In this document: in pieces, positions 1 to 12,341 of the stretch
Layout of the letters: each line of letters starts with the position of its first letter
Position numbering within the stretch: the first letter of the stretch is position 1
Assembly: GCA_023512835.1 (NCBI GenBank)
Contig: CM042087.1
Location: forward strand, 48,883,682 to 48,947,681
From: Taxillus chinensis
Taxonomy: Eukaryota > Streptophyta > Magnoliopsida > Santalales > Loranthaceae
DNA: 64,000 nt
Reading direction: 5' to 3'
Made by a program: the position numbers and the translations under genes
The notes under the pieces: model-generated
The model's input: only the letters and a program-made list of their open reading frames with translations
Database searches by the model: none
What the model was told of the DNA's origin: nothing

Positions 1-2643
1 TCCTTATATTGCAATGATCTATTCGTTTAACAATCACTTATCACTTCACCCCGATTTGTGATAAAAGGATTAAAAATAAACATAGAAATATCCAATCAAT
101 GATTAATGAATTTGTTAGAGTAATTTACACCAAATAAACTCATGTTGGTTTGGTCCATCTTACATCCATCTATTATAGGTTACCCAATTCTACCTCAGAG
201 CGAGATTAAGATTGTTTAATTCATGATCATTCAACCAAATGCAATAATTAAGGGGTAAACCAAACAAAAATAAGAGATAAGCATTCAACCAATTTGTATA
301 ATTAATAACATAGTTCAAGACATGATATAAAATTTCCCTATAATGGGAAAATTAGTTAATGACCGAAAAGAGATTAAACAAAAACCCTATTATCCACATA
401 CAATATAAAGATAAATAAGGCTAATTGCTCTAATTGTACTTATTTCATCTTATGTAGTCGAGTATCTTTTTATTCCACTGAAACCCTAGGTTATATCACC
501 TTATGTACATCTATTTCTCTCAAAAAGTCTACCAATTGCCTTTTCTATCTAAAATGTTAGTTACCAAATCAAAAAATAACCATAAAAAGCTATATACCCA
601 TGAATTCGAATAAACTTGCCCAAAATAAATTAAGAAAAATGAGAAAAAAAAATTAAATTAAGGTGATGTGATAACACCCACCACGAATGACAGAAAGCAT
701 GCCTCAATCGAAGAGGTGGAGTGTTTATCATGACATTCCTCTTCAACACGTACCATGGTTGCAAGTAAGTGCACCACTACTAGACCTCTTTGAATGGGCC
801 ACGACTATATAATGTTGCATTGCGAGTTGGATGTCTTGTCAAAGAGCAATCGTTTGTTGCTAACGGTTAAACTTCATCTCGTTATTACTGATGCATTGGG
901 CTAGTGGCACTGCGGCTGTACTTTTTGGCAATGTGGTGAGAGTTTTGAGTTGATGGTGTTGTGACCAAACATTTAGGTACTGTGGCTACTGCCTTTTGTG
1001 CCACGACAGACTTATCTTACGTTGTAGACTATGGCTTATCTTGCACCTTAGTTGGGGACTTGTGAACTTTTTATGTTTTGCTCTCACTTTACAAAAAAAC
1101 TTACAAAAACCACCAAAACCCAACACGTCACTAAAAACACATAAAATAATATAAATATGCACAAAACACTTCAAAATAGTAGATGAACACTTGCTAAAAA
1201 CTTAGGTAATTTGTGTTTATCAAATTCTTCTACACTTAGTATTATTTGTCCTCAAGCAAGGATAAAAAACAAACAATGATCACAAAAGGTGAAAAATAAC
1301 AAAATCAAAAGACAAATGAGATTATGGTAATTTTAGACATACTATACCTGTGTTTCCAATGCATCATAATTGTTGTCTATAGTGCTAATTTACTATAACA
1401 AATAATGCAATAGTGTAAAAGCCTTCTTGGGTTTGTCTCATCAAATGTGATTTTTGTAGACTTTAAGAGTTCTTTTATTAGATACCGTGCAAGCTTTGCT
1501 ACGAAGTCAATAGCCCAAGAATGTCCCATTTTCTAAGTTAGCTTGAAATTTAGAATGATTTTCTTTTTCATTGATGAGAATAGCATCTAAATAAAGCTAG
1601 TGTCCTACTATAGGTTTTCTTCTTTTATAGGGTTCATATGAAGCCTTCTCTCTTTACCACTGTTTTGTTCTAAGTATAACATGAAATATTTATAACTTCT
1701 ACCTAAAAATATCAAGTAGCTATGTATCAACATATATGGTTCTTCCTATTTCTATCAAAGTTTTGTATTTTAATTTCTTTTAACAATTCCATTCTAATAC
1801 TAAAAAGTTATATTTGATTCTATTTTCTTCACAATATTTGTCGATCGAGATCTGCTTACTCAAACTCAATCCCATGGCTAGATATATAACACCTATCTTA
1901 TCAAATTTCTCAAGTTAAATAATTTTGAATAACTGAATTAAAGAGAATCAGTTTCATTTTTGAAAAGTAAAAACACAACCCGGTGAATCTTGTAAATTCA
2001 TACACATCTACAAGAGTATATATTTTACCTCATTGGCTCAGGGTTAGCACAGATTATTCATGTGTAAAAGTTGCTAGTGTCTTAAAACATTGTTAAAAAC
2101 TTTTGGTTGAGAAGGTTTCTTTTTGTTTTTTTCTTTAAACCAAATTTAAAAAGAAGTAAGCTTTGAAGTGTTTTTGAAATTTAAATGAGAAAACCGAACC
2201 CTAGTCGCTTCACTTGTAGGGAAGAAGGCAGTGTAGGGGGAGAGACCAGAGAATGCATTGGTATTTTATGTTTTATTTTGTAATGCATGATAAACATAAA
2301 CGGCGTTGTTTTTAATTGGTGTGTCTGCATTTTTTCAAGAAATGCTGGCTGGTAAATCGATTTACTTGGCCCGTACATATTCACAAAACGTGCACAGATC
2401 TTCTTCACTCTACTTACCCAGCGTTTTCAAGAAATACGTACGACATACGAAACTTTTGGAGGAATTTTAAAAAAACACAACCCATAAAACGCCGGCCCAG
2501 TCGTTAATTTTTTAGTGCTCTCTCTGCCATCATCCAATGTTGCCAACGATGCCATCAATCTGCATGTATATTCCAAAAAAATGTATTCCAATTTGAATTT
2601 GCATGTTCAAATTTGAATTTTGAAAAAATGTATTCCAATTTTG

Positions 2644-2670
<27 letters not shown>
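1..2670. other. AT-rich intergenic DNA, no gene seen
   Basis: No host coding region is supported here; short open frames lack family features and are consistent with chance. A (TA)n tract ends the block at about 2645-2670. At 1195-1262 the minus strand reads like the conserved segment found near the 3' end of Tat/Athila-type Gypsy elements (a CTTGAGGACAA core, then a run leading to GATAAACACAAA). That reading rests on memory of the family and is weak. Confidence 0.5.
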
Positions 2671-2674
<4 letters not shown>

Positions 2675-2696
2675 GACGACAGTCCGGAGACGAAAG
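2671..2696 (-). repeat. 26-bp duplicate of the pectinesterase 3' end
   Basis: These bases repeat 2797-2822 with one mismatch, 126 bp away. On the minus strand they re-encode the last residues FVSGLSS and a TAA stop. Homology stops abruptly on both sides, so this is a short duplicated scrap of the adjacent PME gene rather than a second exon. Confidence 0.8.
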
Positions 2697-2796
2697 AATT
2701 ATTGTTTAAATATAATACAATCCATATTTGTTATATGGGGATACGTGAATCTCTCTCCTCTCTCTCATTTGTTATATGATCGATCGATGAATTTAA

Positions 2797-4866
2797 TTAT
2801 GACGACAGTCCGGAGACGAAAGTCACGCCGGTGGAAGGCAACCACGTGTTTCCATCAATGAATTGGGCCACCGTAAAATTATTCGCCAAAGCAGAATCGT
2901 TGATCGCCCGGAAACCAGGCCACTTGACCCGATCCGTTAACCCGGCTGATGGCCCATAGTTGTCGTACTCACCGTAGAAGAGAGTTGCTAGAGCGAAATC
3001 ACTAGCGTTCCACGGGAGCCACCCTTGTGGACTTATGGCAGCACCGATGTACGACTGCATGACCACGGTGCGGGAGTACATTTTCCACGGTCGGCCTAGG
3101 TACGATTTGTACGAGGAGGCGGTGGCATTCGGCCCCAGCACAGCTTTCAAGTCGTCGTCGGCGGTGATGTTGCAGGATTGGATCGAAAAGCCCGTGTTCA
3201 GTAACGGATCTTTGCGGCCCTGGGCGGTGACGGTGCTCTCTTGCATTGGGAGACCCATTCTGACGAGGATATGGCACTTTTGGAAGACGACAGTGGCGTC
3301 GCCGAAGATGAAATCAACGGTACCGGCGATGCGGCATTCGCGATAGAATTGGCGCAGGGAATGAGCGTAGAGTGTGTCCTGATACCCGAAGATTCCGCAG
3401 CGATAGAAGACTGAGAGATCGGAGTCGGATCTCAATGCCACTGCTTGGTGCTTCTCAGGTCCTGCCGTGTTCTCGAACGATATGTCGCGGGCCATGAATC
3501 CCCTCCCGTTCACAGCTGCGTACGTACGCGGTGCCATGCATGCATGTGCCAATGTCAGCCAGTGCACTCATTATCCTTTTATTTAAAATCAATTAATTTT
3601 AAAATATCACTAAAGGTTGCATCTGCTTACCAACTGTTGCACTTCCAAATGTGGTCCATCCGTCGGCAACGTTCCGGTCACCAGAAATTACAGTAGACTC
3701 AATGCCATCGCCGATCAAAACGATGTTCCATTTCTTCTTTTTGATCATCACGTTCTCCTTATAAACCCCACTCTTTACGTATATCACATAGGGGCTGGTG
3801 CTGCTCTCTGGAGCGGCTGATACCGCCTCCATCACGGTCTTGTATTGCCCGCTCCCGTCGGTGGCCACCGTGACATCGGGAGTGATCTCGCTAATGTTCA
3901 GCTGGAACAGTTTTTGGTTTTTCTCAGATTTACCCACCCAACACGGCGGAAACTGGTCCGGAGAAGCTGATTTCTCGGTTGTGGGTGCAGTAGGCAGCAA
4001 TTTGAGTGCGTCTTGGAGTAGGGATGTGATTTGGTCGACGTTGTTGGCAACAATTCCTTCGATGAAACTATTGGTTTGCTCGACTCCTTCGATGCATGTG
4101 TCTTGGTTTCCCAGTGCTGCTCCTAACCAGGCCATCATATCGGTGTGCGTGTAACCACGGCTACTGGTCTTACCCACTACTACGAAATATCAAGAATCAA
4201 TTTAACAGTTTTTAACATTGACATACACATATATATGTGTGTGTGTGTGAGAGAGAGTTCTGATTTCGGATGAAGTAACTGGATTCACAGCCTGAAATTG
4301 TTATACATGCCATTATCAAGAATCATATGTGTGTGTGTGTGTATGCCATTAACATGATAGCTAACACGTATCCTGCTCTTAATTAACATGGTTTTAAGTA
4401 ATTACCGTACGTGTGGATTAGTGCCGATCGCTAAATATGCATACAGGTGTGATAATAATAATAATAATAAGAAGAAGAATAAGAATAAGAATGATAATAA
4501 GAATAAGAATAAGATTAAACCCAAAGTAAAAATATATATACCATGAGTGGAAGATAGCGTCCAGTTCAGCTCCTCGGAGGATAAGTCCAGCAAATCCAGA
4601 CAGTCGCTGATGGCGTTTGAAAGGCGAAAATCGTTGCGGAAGGCAGGGACGTACTTGGAGACAACGCTAGCGACGTGTTCTATTAAATCTATGGCGCACT
4701 TGAGGGACTCAGCCAAAGGACCCTCGACCCCCGTCGAAAATTTCTCAGCAGAGACAGCTGTGTGATGAGGCGTTGCCTGCAGCTGCGAAGTGCAAAAAAG
4801 AGTAAAGCAAAGAGAGATGCAGAAGCACAGCGAGAACAGGGATGTGGCTGAGTTGGTTGAGGCCAT
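2797..4866 (-). CDS. Pectinesterase with inhibitor-type pro-region (PME copy 1)
   Basis: Removes methyl esters from wall homogalacturonan, releasing methanol and leaving negatively charged pectin; secreted to the apoplast. Three exons on the minus strand: 4866-4542, 4176-3631 and 3515-2797, with phase-1 introns of 365 and 115 bp and donors GTATAT and GTAAGC. An acceptor 3 bp upstream (exon from 4179) is also in frame and would add one Val. The joined protein is about 529 aa. It has a signal peptide (FSLCFCISLCFTLF), a short PMEI-like pro-region (about 45-180; [26 protein letters not shown]) and the PME domain. Expected catalytic and substrate residues are all present: Gln314 (KHQAVALR), Gln336-Asp337 (YQDTLY), Asp358 (DFIFGD), and Arg432 and Trp434 (LGRPW). 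The usual dibasic pro-processing site (RRLL/RKLL) is degenerate here (QKLF). Family recall suggests the PME32 / citrus PECS group. Start chosen as the first ATG giving a signal peptide, about 73 bp from a TATA box. Confidence 0.93.
4451..4515. repeat. (AAT/AAG)n microsatellite in PME copy 1 intron 1
   Basis: Imperfect run of AAT, AAG and AAGAAT units just downstream of the exon 1 donor in the gene's own direction. It lies entirely within the intron. Confidence 0.85.
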
Positions 4867-4938
4867 ATCCTACGTATTATGCTTTGTTGGGATTTACTTG
4901 TGCATGAATTTTATTTTTTCCTGAGGTGTGAATACAAC

Positions 4939-4947
4939 CTATTTATA
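4939..4947 (-). promoter_or_regulatory. TATA box of PME copy 1
   Basis: TATAAATAG on the minus strand, about 73 bp upstream of the ATG at 4866. The distance allows a 5' UTR of roughly 40 bp. Positional inference only. Confidence 0.6.
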
Positions 4948-4949
4948 TG

Positions 4950-6129
4950 CTCATTTGGTCGGTACTAGGTTTTGGGAAATTGTAAAGCGTTGTCGCCCTG
5001 CACCCCATCTTTATAGACAAACCCACGGCAAAGTGAATTTCATGCATTATCAGTTGCCAAGGAAGTTTGTGTCATTCAATATTTTTTTCCCCAATCCCAC
5101 CCACCCATCCTACCTCTTCCTTCCTCGGTGGCATGGGATCGAATCCGGCGTGCGCTCCTTACCTCCAACGCGCTAAGCCCCACGTTTGTGTCATTCTTTC
5201 ATAATAAAAAAAATGACAACAATCATCCTTCATATTTTAAAATGACTTTATATCTCTGCCATGTCTCATAGCATCACGAGCAGTAACAAATTAAAATAAT
5301 TAGTTGAAGCTATATTTAGCTTGTTAGAACATTTATTATAAAATGATTAAATATTTAAATAAATTTATTTACATGTAATAATATTAGCTATAAATTCAAT
5401 TGAAAATATTTGTCTTAGATTAAAAATTTTATTAAATATTAAACTTGAAAGCACTGACTAGCAAAATTTAATTAGCCTGGTACCTTTGGAATTTTAATAA
5501 AATTTATAATCAAGACACATATATCTCTGTGTACAATTAAGGCTATGAACTCTTCATTTGTACATATATTGATTCATTGTCTCTCTGGTCTATAATTTGA
5601 GATGTTCTTGTTTTGACAAAGAATCTATTGGATTTGTCTCATTTTCATCTAAAAGTTGATTTCATTTTTTTTTTATCAATTTCACATTTTATTATTTGCA
5701 TTAAATCTATCAATTTCGTGTTCATCATCATGTTGATGTTTTGGGAGTAAATGGAAACAAGATTTGTTAGTATGAAATCTATCCCACATAAGCTCATGCT
5801 CGTGTAGTGCAAAGGTTAGGAATAAAAAAAATTCATTAAAGGACGTGGTATTACTAAACTTAAGCATTATCTTCCTGGGATTAAAGGTTAAAGGTCAAGT
5901 TTAATCGTGTACTTGTTGATGTTAAATGAAAAATATAACACTAGTTTAAAATATAAATAAATCTAAATAAATCTAAATAAATGAAATGATCCAATTAATG
6001 TTGATAACGATGAGGAGTAGCAAGAGGATGGGGATATTGTTGCAAGGAGTATTTCTCAATTAGAAGGTAAACGTTATAAGGTAAAAGGGTTTTGGTCTAT
6101 ATTTAGAAAGAAGGGTTTAGGGGTTAAAA
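4950..6129. other. Upstream region of PME copy 1, then AT-rich spacer
   Basis: The first part is presumably PME promoter. From about 5200 on it is AT-rich without a recognisable gene. From about 5985 some words may be the decayed 5' part of the hAT transposase that follows. Confidence 0.4.
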
Positions 6130-7940
6130 ACTATTTTACATAATCCAAAAACTATTATTGGAACTCAAACCTCTATAAAAAGTGCTTTAACTTCATAAGC
6201 AACTTGGTTAAATGAAAACTTAATTCGAATATATCATTTAATGTAGCTAATTTTGTGTATAATTATCAATCCTTTATAAATATCATAACTAGCATTGAAC
6301 CATGTTTTAAGTGTCCTACTTATTAAAAATTGGGAGGACCATTATTGAGAAACAATATGTGTGAAATAGATGACTTGACGATGGATATTAAAATTAATTA
6401 GAGAGAAAGTGATAGTTAATGATGTTTTATGAGTGGACAAATCAAAAGTAATAATCAATAGCGAATTTTTAGTGCATTGTTCAAGATGCGTTATATTTTC
6501 AAAATCTATTAATACGTTAGGTCTTAGAAAAGATGTTAAAACATTATTTGGTATATTTGATGTCATTGTCCAATAAAATGGGGTGAAATATATTGTGTAA
6601 TTTATCATTGGCAGTAATTTCAACTACATAGCTAGTGAAAAAAAAAGATGATATTGAAGTATCCTGTTTTATTTTGGTCTCATTGACCCTTCATTGCTTA
6701 CACTTGAGGTTGGAGAATATGGATGATAGGAGGTTTCCTCTCCTATTATTGTTGATATTGTTAAAATAAAAAAACATGTAACAAAATATATTTACAACAA
6801 TGGATGTGTTTTAGACTTTATGATGAGAGATTATACAAATGATAGAGTTATATATACCTACAATTATATGATTTTCTATCAAATTTTTAAGTCTTCAATG
6901 CTTTATAAACTTAAAAAAGAGTTGAAGTAAATGTTTACCAGTGAGTTGAATTTGCTTATGCTAAGAGGGCTGTAGGTAAGAAAGTAGCTAAAATTGTTTT
7001 GGAAGATCATGAATTTTGGAGTTAGTGTCATCACCTAATAAAAGTTATGGAATCCTTAGAGTACTTTGTCATGTAAGTAGGGATGAAAAACCTACCTGCG
7101 GGATACTATAGTGTGAAGCAATTGACATACCAAAATGAAAGTGATGATGAAACACAAAGTTTCTTTGTATAATTGATATGTTCATGTTATTGTTGCTAGA
7201 TGAGATCATAAACCATTTTAAAGTAACTTCAATGCAATAAGTTATTTTCTAAGCCTAACAATTAACTTTACTCTTACATTGACCAAGGAAAATAAAGTTT
7301 ATAGAGTGTTACTATTTTCTATTATAAAATTGGTTCATGTTCTTGAAATTCAAGAAAAGATTAATTCACAACTTGACAAGTACAAAAATTCAATTGGTGA
7401 CTTTGATATGTCACAAACAATCCGTGAAAAGCTAAATCTAAGTATAATATAAAAGGTTTTATATATCTAATTTTTCTATTTAATATTTATCCTTTATAGT
7501 TGAAATTTTATTTATCCATAGCAATACTATTTGATTTTATTATTGTAGTTTCATGTGATAAGAGCAACTTGGACATAGAACCCCAGAGTTGTGTACATTT
7601 ACAATCTGTGTACTAAGTCAATGGTGTTGTGAGAAAAATTGAAACATATTTGTGAATTTCACTTACAAAGGAGAAATAGATTAAAACATAAATGAACAAA
7701 TGATTTGGTTTTTGTTCATTATAATTTGAGACTTCGAGAGAGATAAAATTATTATTATTAATAGTATTATTCAAATGAAAATATACTTGTTAATAATCAT
7801 AAAAATAATTCTAATATATGATATTCATATTTCACATTTGCATAAGTATTGAAAAAAAAAATCAAAAATACACTTGATCCTACACTTAGATAACATTGAT
7901 TTGATGGGTGAGTGACTAAAGAATGGTGAAAATGACTTGA
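6130..7940 (+). pseudogene. Decayed hAT-family transposase
   Basis: No long frame survives, but switching among the three plus frames gives the hAT transposase order. A segment resembling FLVHCSRCVIFSKSI (about 6460-6505) and a DVKTLFGIFDVIVQ stretch (about 6530-6570) are followed by HCLHLRLENM near 6690. Next comes a FMMRDYTNDRV stretch near 6815 and the K.VAKIVL...FW stretch at about 6980-7020. Then come RWD.K near 7200, LDKYKNSIGDFD near 7380-7410, and the C-terminal dimerisation tail RRNRLKHK ... NDLVFVHYNLRLRER at about 7670-7747. Many stops and frameshifts make it non-functional. The order and spacing match DUF659/hAT-C proteins as I know them. A non-autonomous hAT-type element lies about 490 bp downstream, but nothing shows that the two belong together. 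Confidence 0.75.
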
Positions 7941-8430
7941 ATTAGAATAACCTTAATGCACTAATATAAATATGAAAAATGATAATGAAGTTATTGTTCT
8001 GAATGAAAACATTGTCGAAGGTAATCGAGTGTTTAGGAAAAATTATGAAAGAGTTTTGTTAGATATTCTCTTGGTGCTATGGTAGTGATGTTTTTGAATT
8101 GACCAGGATAAGTGTAGTAAGATTATGACAATGACACTAAGATTTCTTGTTATGTAAATTGATTTTTTTTTTTTTTGAAAAAACGAATAATTAGTTAAAT
8201 GTTTTTATTATTGGTCGATACGAATGTATAATATTAAAACTTAATATTTTTATATATATTGGTCTTGATTTATGAACCATTGACAACGACAACAGGTCAC
8301 GCCTTGCGTGATTTTCGAGCATACATATATATATTTTTCAGATTAAACATTATGTATAGTTTTCAAGTCTAATATAAGCAACAAATGTCGACACGAAAGT
8401 GAGATGTGCGCACGCATATAATATATATTT

Positions 8431-9207
8431 TAGGGGTAGGCAAGGTATCCCCCGTTATCTCGTTTGCTATCTTGCTCCGCTCTTACTATGCGGGACGAGT
8501 TATTCCGCCCGGCAAGAGTGGAATACGGTTTTCAAACTTGACACCCCGCTCCAGGCGGAGACAGGGAGCGGTAATAGATAGCAGGTATTCGCCCTGCCCC
8601 CGCTCGCTTAATTTTAATAATGTTTATTTATAATTTTATAATAGTTTAAATATTATTATTTAACTATTATTTATGATTTTTGATAGCTTTAAATGATATT
8701 TATTATTGTAAAATTAAATTATTTTTGATAATTTTTAGGTTAAAAATGATGTCGAGATTTGATTTAAGCCAAAATTATTGACATGAATAAATCTAATAAA
8801 AAACGATAACAAGATGAGAGCAAATGAAACCTCATTCGCAGACACATTAAAGAACGATATAACTTGTCCCGCCTACATATGAAATGAGATACAATCTTAA
8901 AATTTAATCTACTACCTAAGCGATGGTAGGAAGCGGTAATAAGTTGATTCCGTCCCTGATAGTACGCGAATTACTCGTATCAACTATTTCGTGGAGCCTC
9001 TAAAAGGCAGGATTGTCTGAAGAGAGAGATCAATAAAACCGGTAGCGAAGAGAGGCGGATGAAGCCTCATCCGCAAAATCCCGCCATAGGACGGGGTACC
9101 CCGCCCCGCCTATACATGGGACGAGATACGATTTTAAAAACTTTTTACCCGCCTGGAATACGATAATAGATAGATTCCGCCCCTCGCTATAGCGAATAGC
9201 ACCCCTA
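8431..9207. mobile_element. Non-autonomous hAT-type element (777 bp)
   Basis: Bounded by TAGGGGT at the left and ACCCCTA at the right, flanked by an 8-bp direct repeat ATATATTT (8423-8430 and 9208-9215). An 8-bp target duplication and a TAGGGG-type terminus are hAT hallmarks. The interior is unusually GC-rich for this region and has internal direct repeats: about 8825-8955 resembles about 9060-9195 (CCTCATyCGCA, CCCGCCTA, ATGRRAYGAGATAC, GATTCCG). No coding capacity. The target repeat is AT-only, so some chance of coincidence remains. Confidence 0.65.
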
Positions 9208-9219
9208 ATATATTTATAT

Positions 9220-9834
9220 TGTTGGGAAATTGTGTCCCATATCGGAAGAAAAAGGAAAAGTCAATAAGCTTATATGGTGAAGCAGGCCCAAAATGTAACA
9301 ACGCGTTTTAAAGCCGTGCGGGCCGATGTGGCGAGCCCAAAGCGGACAATATTGTGACATGCGGGTGGGCTGTGTCTTGACCGGATCCTAACAACCTGGT
9401 ATCGAGCCTGGTTGTCTCCTGTCGGTGTTCCATTATATCGAAAGTCTTCTCGGTATAGTTGTGGCGAGCGGCGTGTTCTAGTAGTATGCGGCGGTATCGA
9501 TTATGGAATACAAATCCTTGTCTTTAGGTGATCGAATCTGTCCGCTCTCAATCGAATGTACATTGAGGGGGAGCTCCCATGACGAACCACATGGTGGTAG
9601 CTCATCGATTTCATAGGTGCGTCTCAGCCTATCTTGTAGTTCGATATGTGACAAGGGGGAGATTGTTGGGAAATTGTGTCCCATATCGGAAGAAAAAGGA
9701 AAAGTCAATAAGCTTATATGGTGAAGCGGCCCAAAATATAACAACGCGTTTTAAAGCCGTGCGGGATGATGTGGCGAGCCCAACGGACAATATTGTGACA
9801 TGCGGGTGGGCTGTGTCTTGACCAGATCTTAACA
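9220..9834 (+). mobile_element. Complete TRIM (miniature LTR retrotransposon)
   Basis: Two near-identical LTRs, 9220-9393 (174 bp) and 9664-9834 (171 bp), both start TGTTGGGAAATTG and end TAACA. They enclose only about 270 bp. Just inside the left LTR is TGGTATCGAGCC (9397-9408), a one-base-deleted match to the initiator-tRNA-Met primer site TGGTATCAGAGCC. Just before the right LTR is a purine tract (GACAAGGGGGAGA). TATAT flanks both sides (9215-9219 and 9835-9839), though in AT-repeat DNA. No protein is encoded, so it depends on other elements for movement. The interior and 3' LTR are homologous to sequence inside the nest at 28902-34860. Confidence 0.9.
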
Positions 9835-9839
9835 TATAT

Positions 9840-10323
9840 ATATAGTCTTCCACCGCATGCATCGTGCAAAACAAGAAGAAAATTTACTTTCAAGAGTCTT
9901 TTATCTGTCAATGTTTCTACTCTCTATAAAATGTAATGGTGGAAAATTGTAAAGCGAGGTGTTTCCGCCCAACCGCTTTGATTTTCGTTACGTACCAGGA
10001 TGTGAGCTGAAAATATACTGATTTGTTTTTTTAATCAAATTAACCTTTTGATGTCTCAAGGAACGTGAATGTTGTCTAATCATTTAAACCACTCATGCAT
10101 TAAAGGCCCTATTCTATGATCCAGTTTTCGGTCCTTCTATGGTGATTATGCATGCACATTTGAATTGTACTACGTTAATAACAAATTCATGTGACTTGTC
10201 TATACATAGTAGTGCTCAGCGCTGAATTCTATTGCATAATAATAAAAGCTAATGAGAAATAAATTTATTTTTTAAAATTATTCAAATAAATAAATTAACT
10301 AACACAACTAATATGCATTCATA

Positions 10324-10381
<58 letters not shown>

Positions 10382-12341
10382 CGCGCGCGCGCGAGCGCAC
10401 ACGCGCAAAAAACATTTTCACATTAGCAATAAAGCATTAAACCATTCAAAAAATAAATAAATCATGGAATGTGATGGTGGATGTACCGTTTATACTTTGT
10501 ATTCAAATTAATAATAAAGCATCATTATATTTATGATTACAACAGGAAGAATTTATATTTTGTTTGTTTTTAGGGGAATCAAATACTAGAAACGTTAAAA
10601 AAAAGGAGCTGCCCTCCGGGGAAAATACAAAACCTCATTTTAACACTTATTATTTTTTGATTAAAAATGTAATCTTTGTTTAAAAAAAGGAAAGAAAGAA
10701 TATTTTGCTAAATATATTTTTTTTACTCCCAAATTCTACCCCATTGCTTGGTATATTTTGTATATTTATACAGAAAATATACACAATAAACATGAAAAAC
10801 TGCATATGACATGCCAAATTAATCAAACATATTTGATTAATTCTCTTGATTCGTTATTTAAAAAATAACTCCGCTATAAAAACCTATTTTTCATCGTAAA
10901 ATACAAACATATGATGCACAAAACCTCCATGCTCATGAATATTTTTTTTTAAAGTTTCATATTTCGAGAATCATGTCAATTTTCATACTACTATGCAAAT
11001 AAATCAATTTGATCTTTGAATACAAATGCTAAACAAGATAAATGAAATATTAATTAATTAGTTTTTTTTTCCTTTTCTTTCTTCTTCATTTTTCTATTTC
11101 TCTCAAACTTGATTATGCTGTAAGTGTACTATACAACTTTACAAATGGTACATTTTATGATTCACCCTCTTGATGAATTATATATCCTCCAATTCATAAC
11201 TCATGCTGTGAATGTACTACATAACCTTATAATGGTGCATTTTCTAATACTCACCAAATACATCGTATATGACAATTGTATATAATAATATTTTTAAACC
11301 TCAAAATAATCAATAATTTGGTCTAGAACAGAACAAGCAGTTTTAACCATATATACAAATCTCCCTATTTTTGGGCATAAATAATCCTAACTTCATTTGT
11401 AATTCAATTCGATGCAAATCCTTAACAACTGGATGTAAATTAAGTATAGTAATAAAATATCAAAATAATCAATAATTTGGTCTAGGGAGGAGCAGTTTTA
11501 ACCATTCTTACAAATGCAAATCTTCAACAACTAATTGTAAATTAAGTACAACAGTAAAAGGGAAAAATGTAATAATACAGCAGTTAAAAAAAACTATGGA
11601 AAGTAAGGGTAGAAAATCTGTAGAATTTTATACAGAAAATGCACACAATAAACAGGAAAAACTGCATCTGACATGCCAAGCGTGAAGCATGACCATCCAA
11701 CTCAACTGCAAGGAAAAAAACAACAGGTATTAGAATAAAATTTCTGTTGATTTATTTCATTTTCTAATGGAAGAAGATCTCGTCGAACCCTTCGCCCACG
11801 AACATAACATCCCATCAAACACTTCGCTAGCACAACGTCCCATCAAAGTCGTCTCCCAGCACCGCATCCCATCATAGTCGTCGTCTAGCACTGCAACTGC
11901 CCCTCTTTGCAATTGGTACTTTTTTCGAACTCTATGTTTATGGTTCAGTTTCTCTATCTCTATTTGGTTGTCCTCTCCCTGCATTTTTCAAGTGCGTGTT
12001 TTGTTTTTATTTTTTGGTAGGTGAGAGATAATTTTCACAAAATTACAAGAACCTCTATTGACATGCATCTATATAGATATATAGTACGGGAAATTTTTAT
12101 GAATGTTATAGACCTATATAAGCTATATGTGCCATATTATACCTCCATATCTAGTATGAAATTTTGCTTTAAAATAATTTTTAGTTGTGATTTTTCTCAT
12201 TTTCTTCCAAATCTAAATTTGGTACATGATATCTCATATACTAAACAAGTGTACGAAAATGTTTTTCGTAATGCATATACTGAATAAAAGATTACAAATT
12301 TTGAATTTTATTCTCATTCCTGTACTAATCTCACTTCCTTA
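9840..12341. other. AT-rich spacer with local duplications
   Basis: No gene recognised. A segment at about 10770-10820 (ACACAATAAACATGAAAAAC core) recurs at about 11632-11680. An ATAATCAATAATTTGGTCTAG block at about 11304 recurs at about 11464, and a TGTACTA.A.AACYTTA motif occurs near 11125 and 11212. The frame at 11757-11984 (minus) has no recognisable domain. Confidence 0.5.
10331..10406. repeat. Compound (TA)n(CA)n(CG)n microsatellite
   Basis: Alternating purine-pyrimidine run: a long TA tract, then ACACAC, then CGCGCGCGCGCG and mixed CA/CG. Such runs are hypervariable and can adopt left-handed (Z) DNA. Confidence 0.9.
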
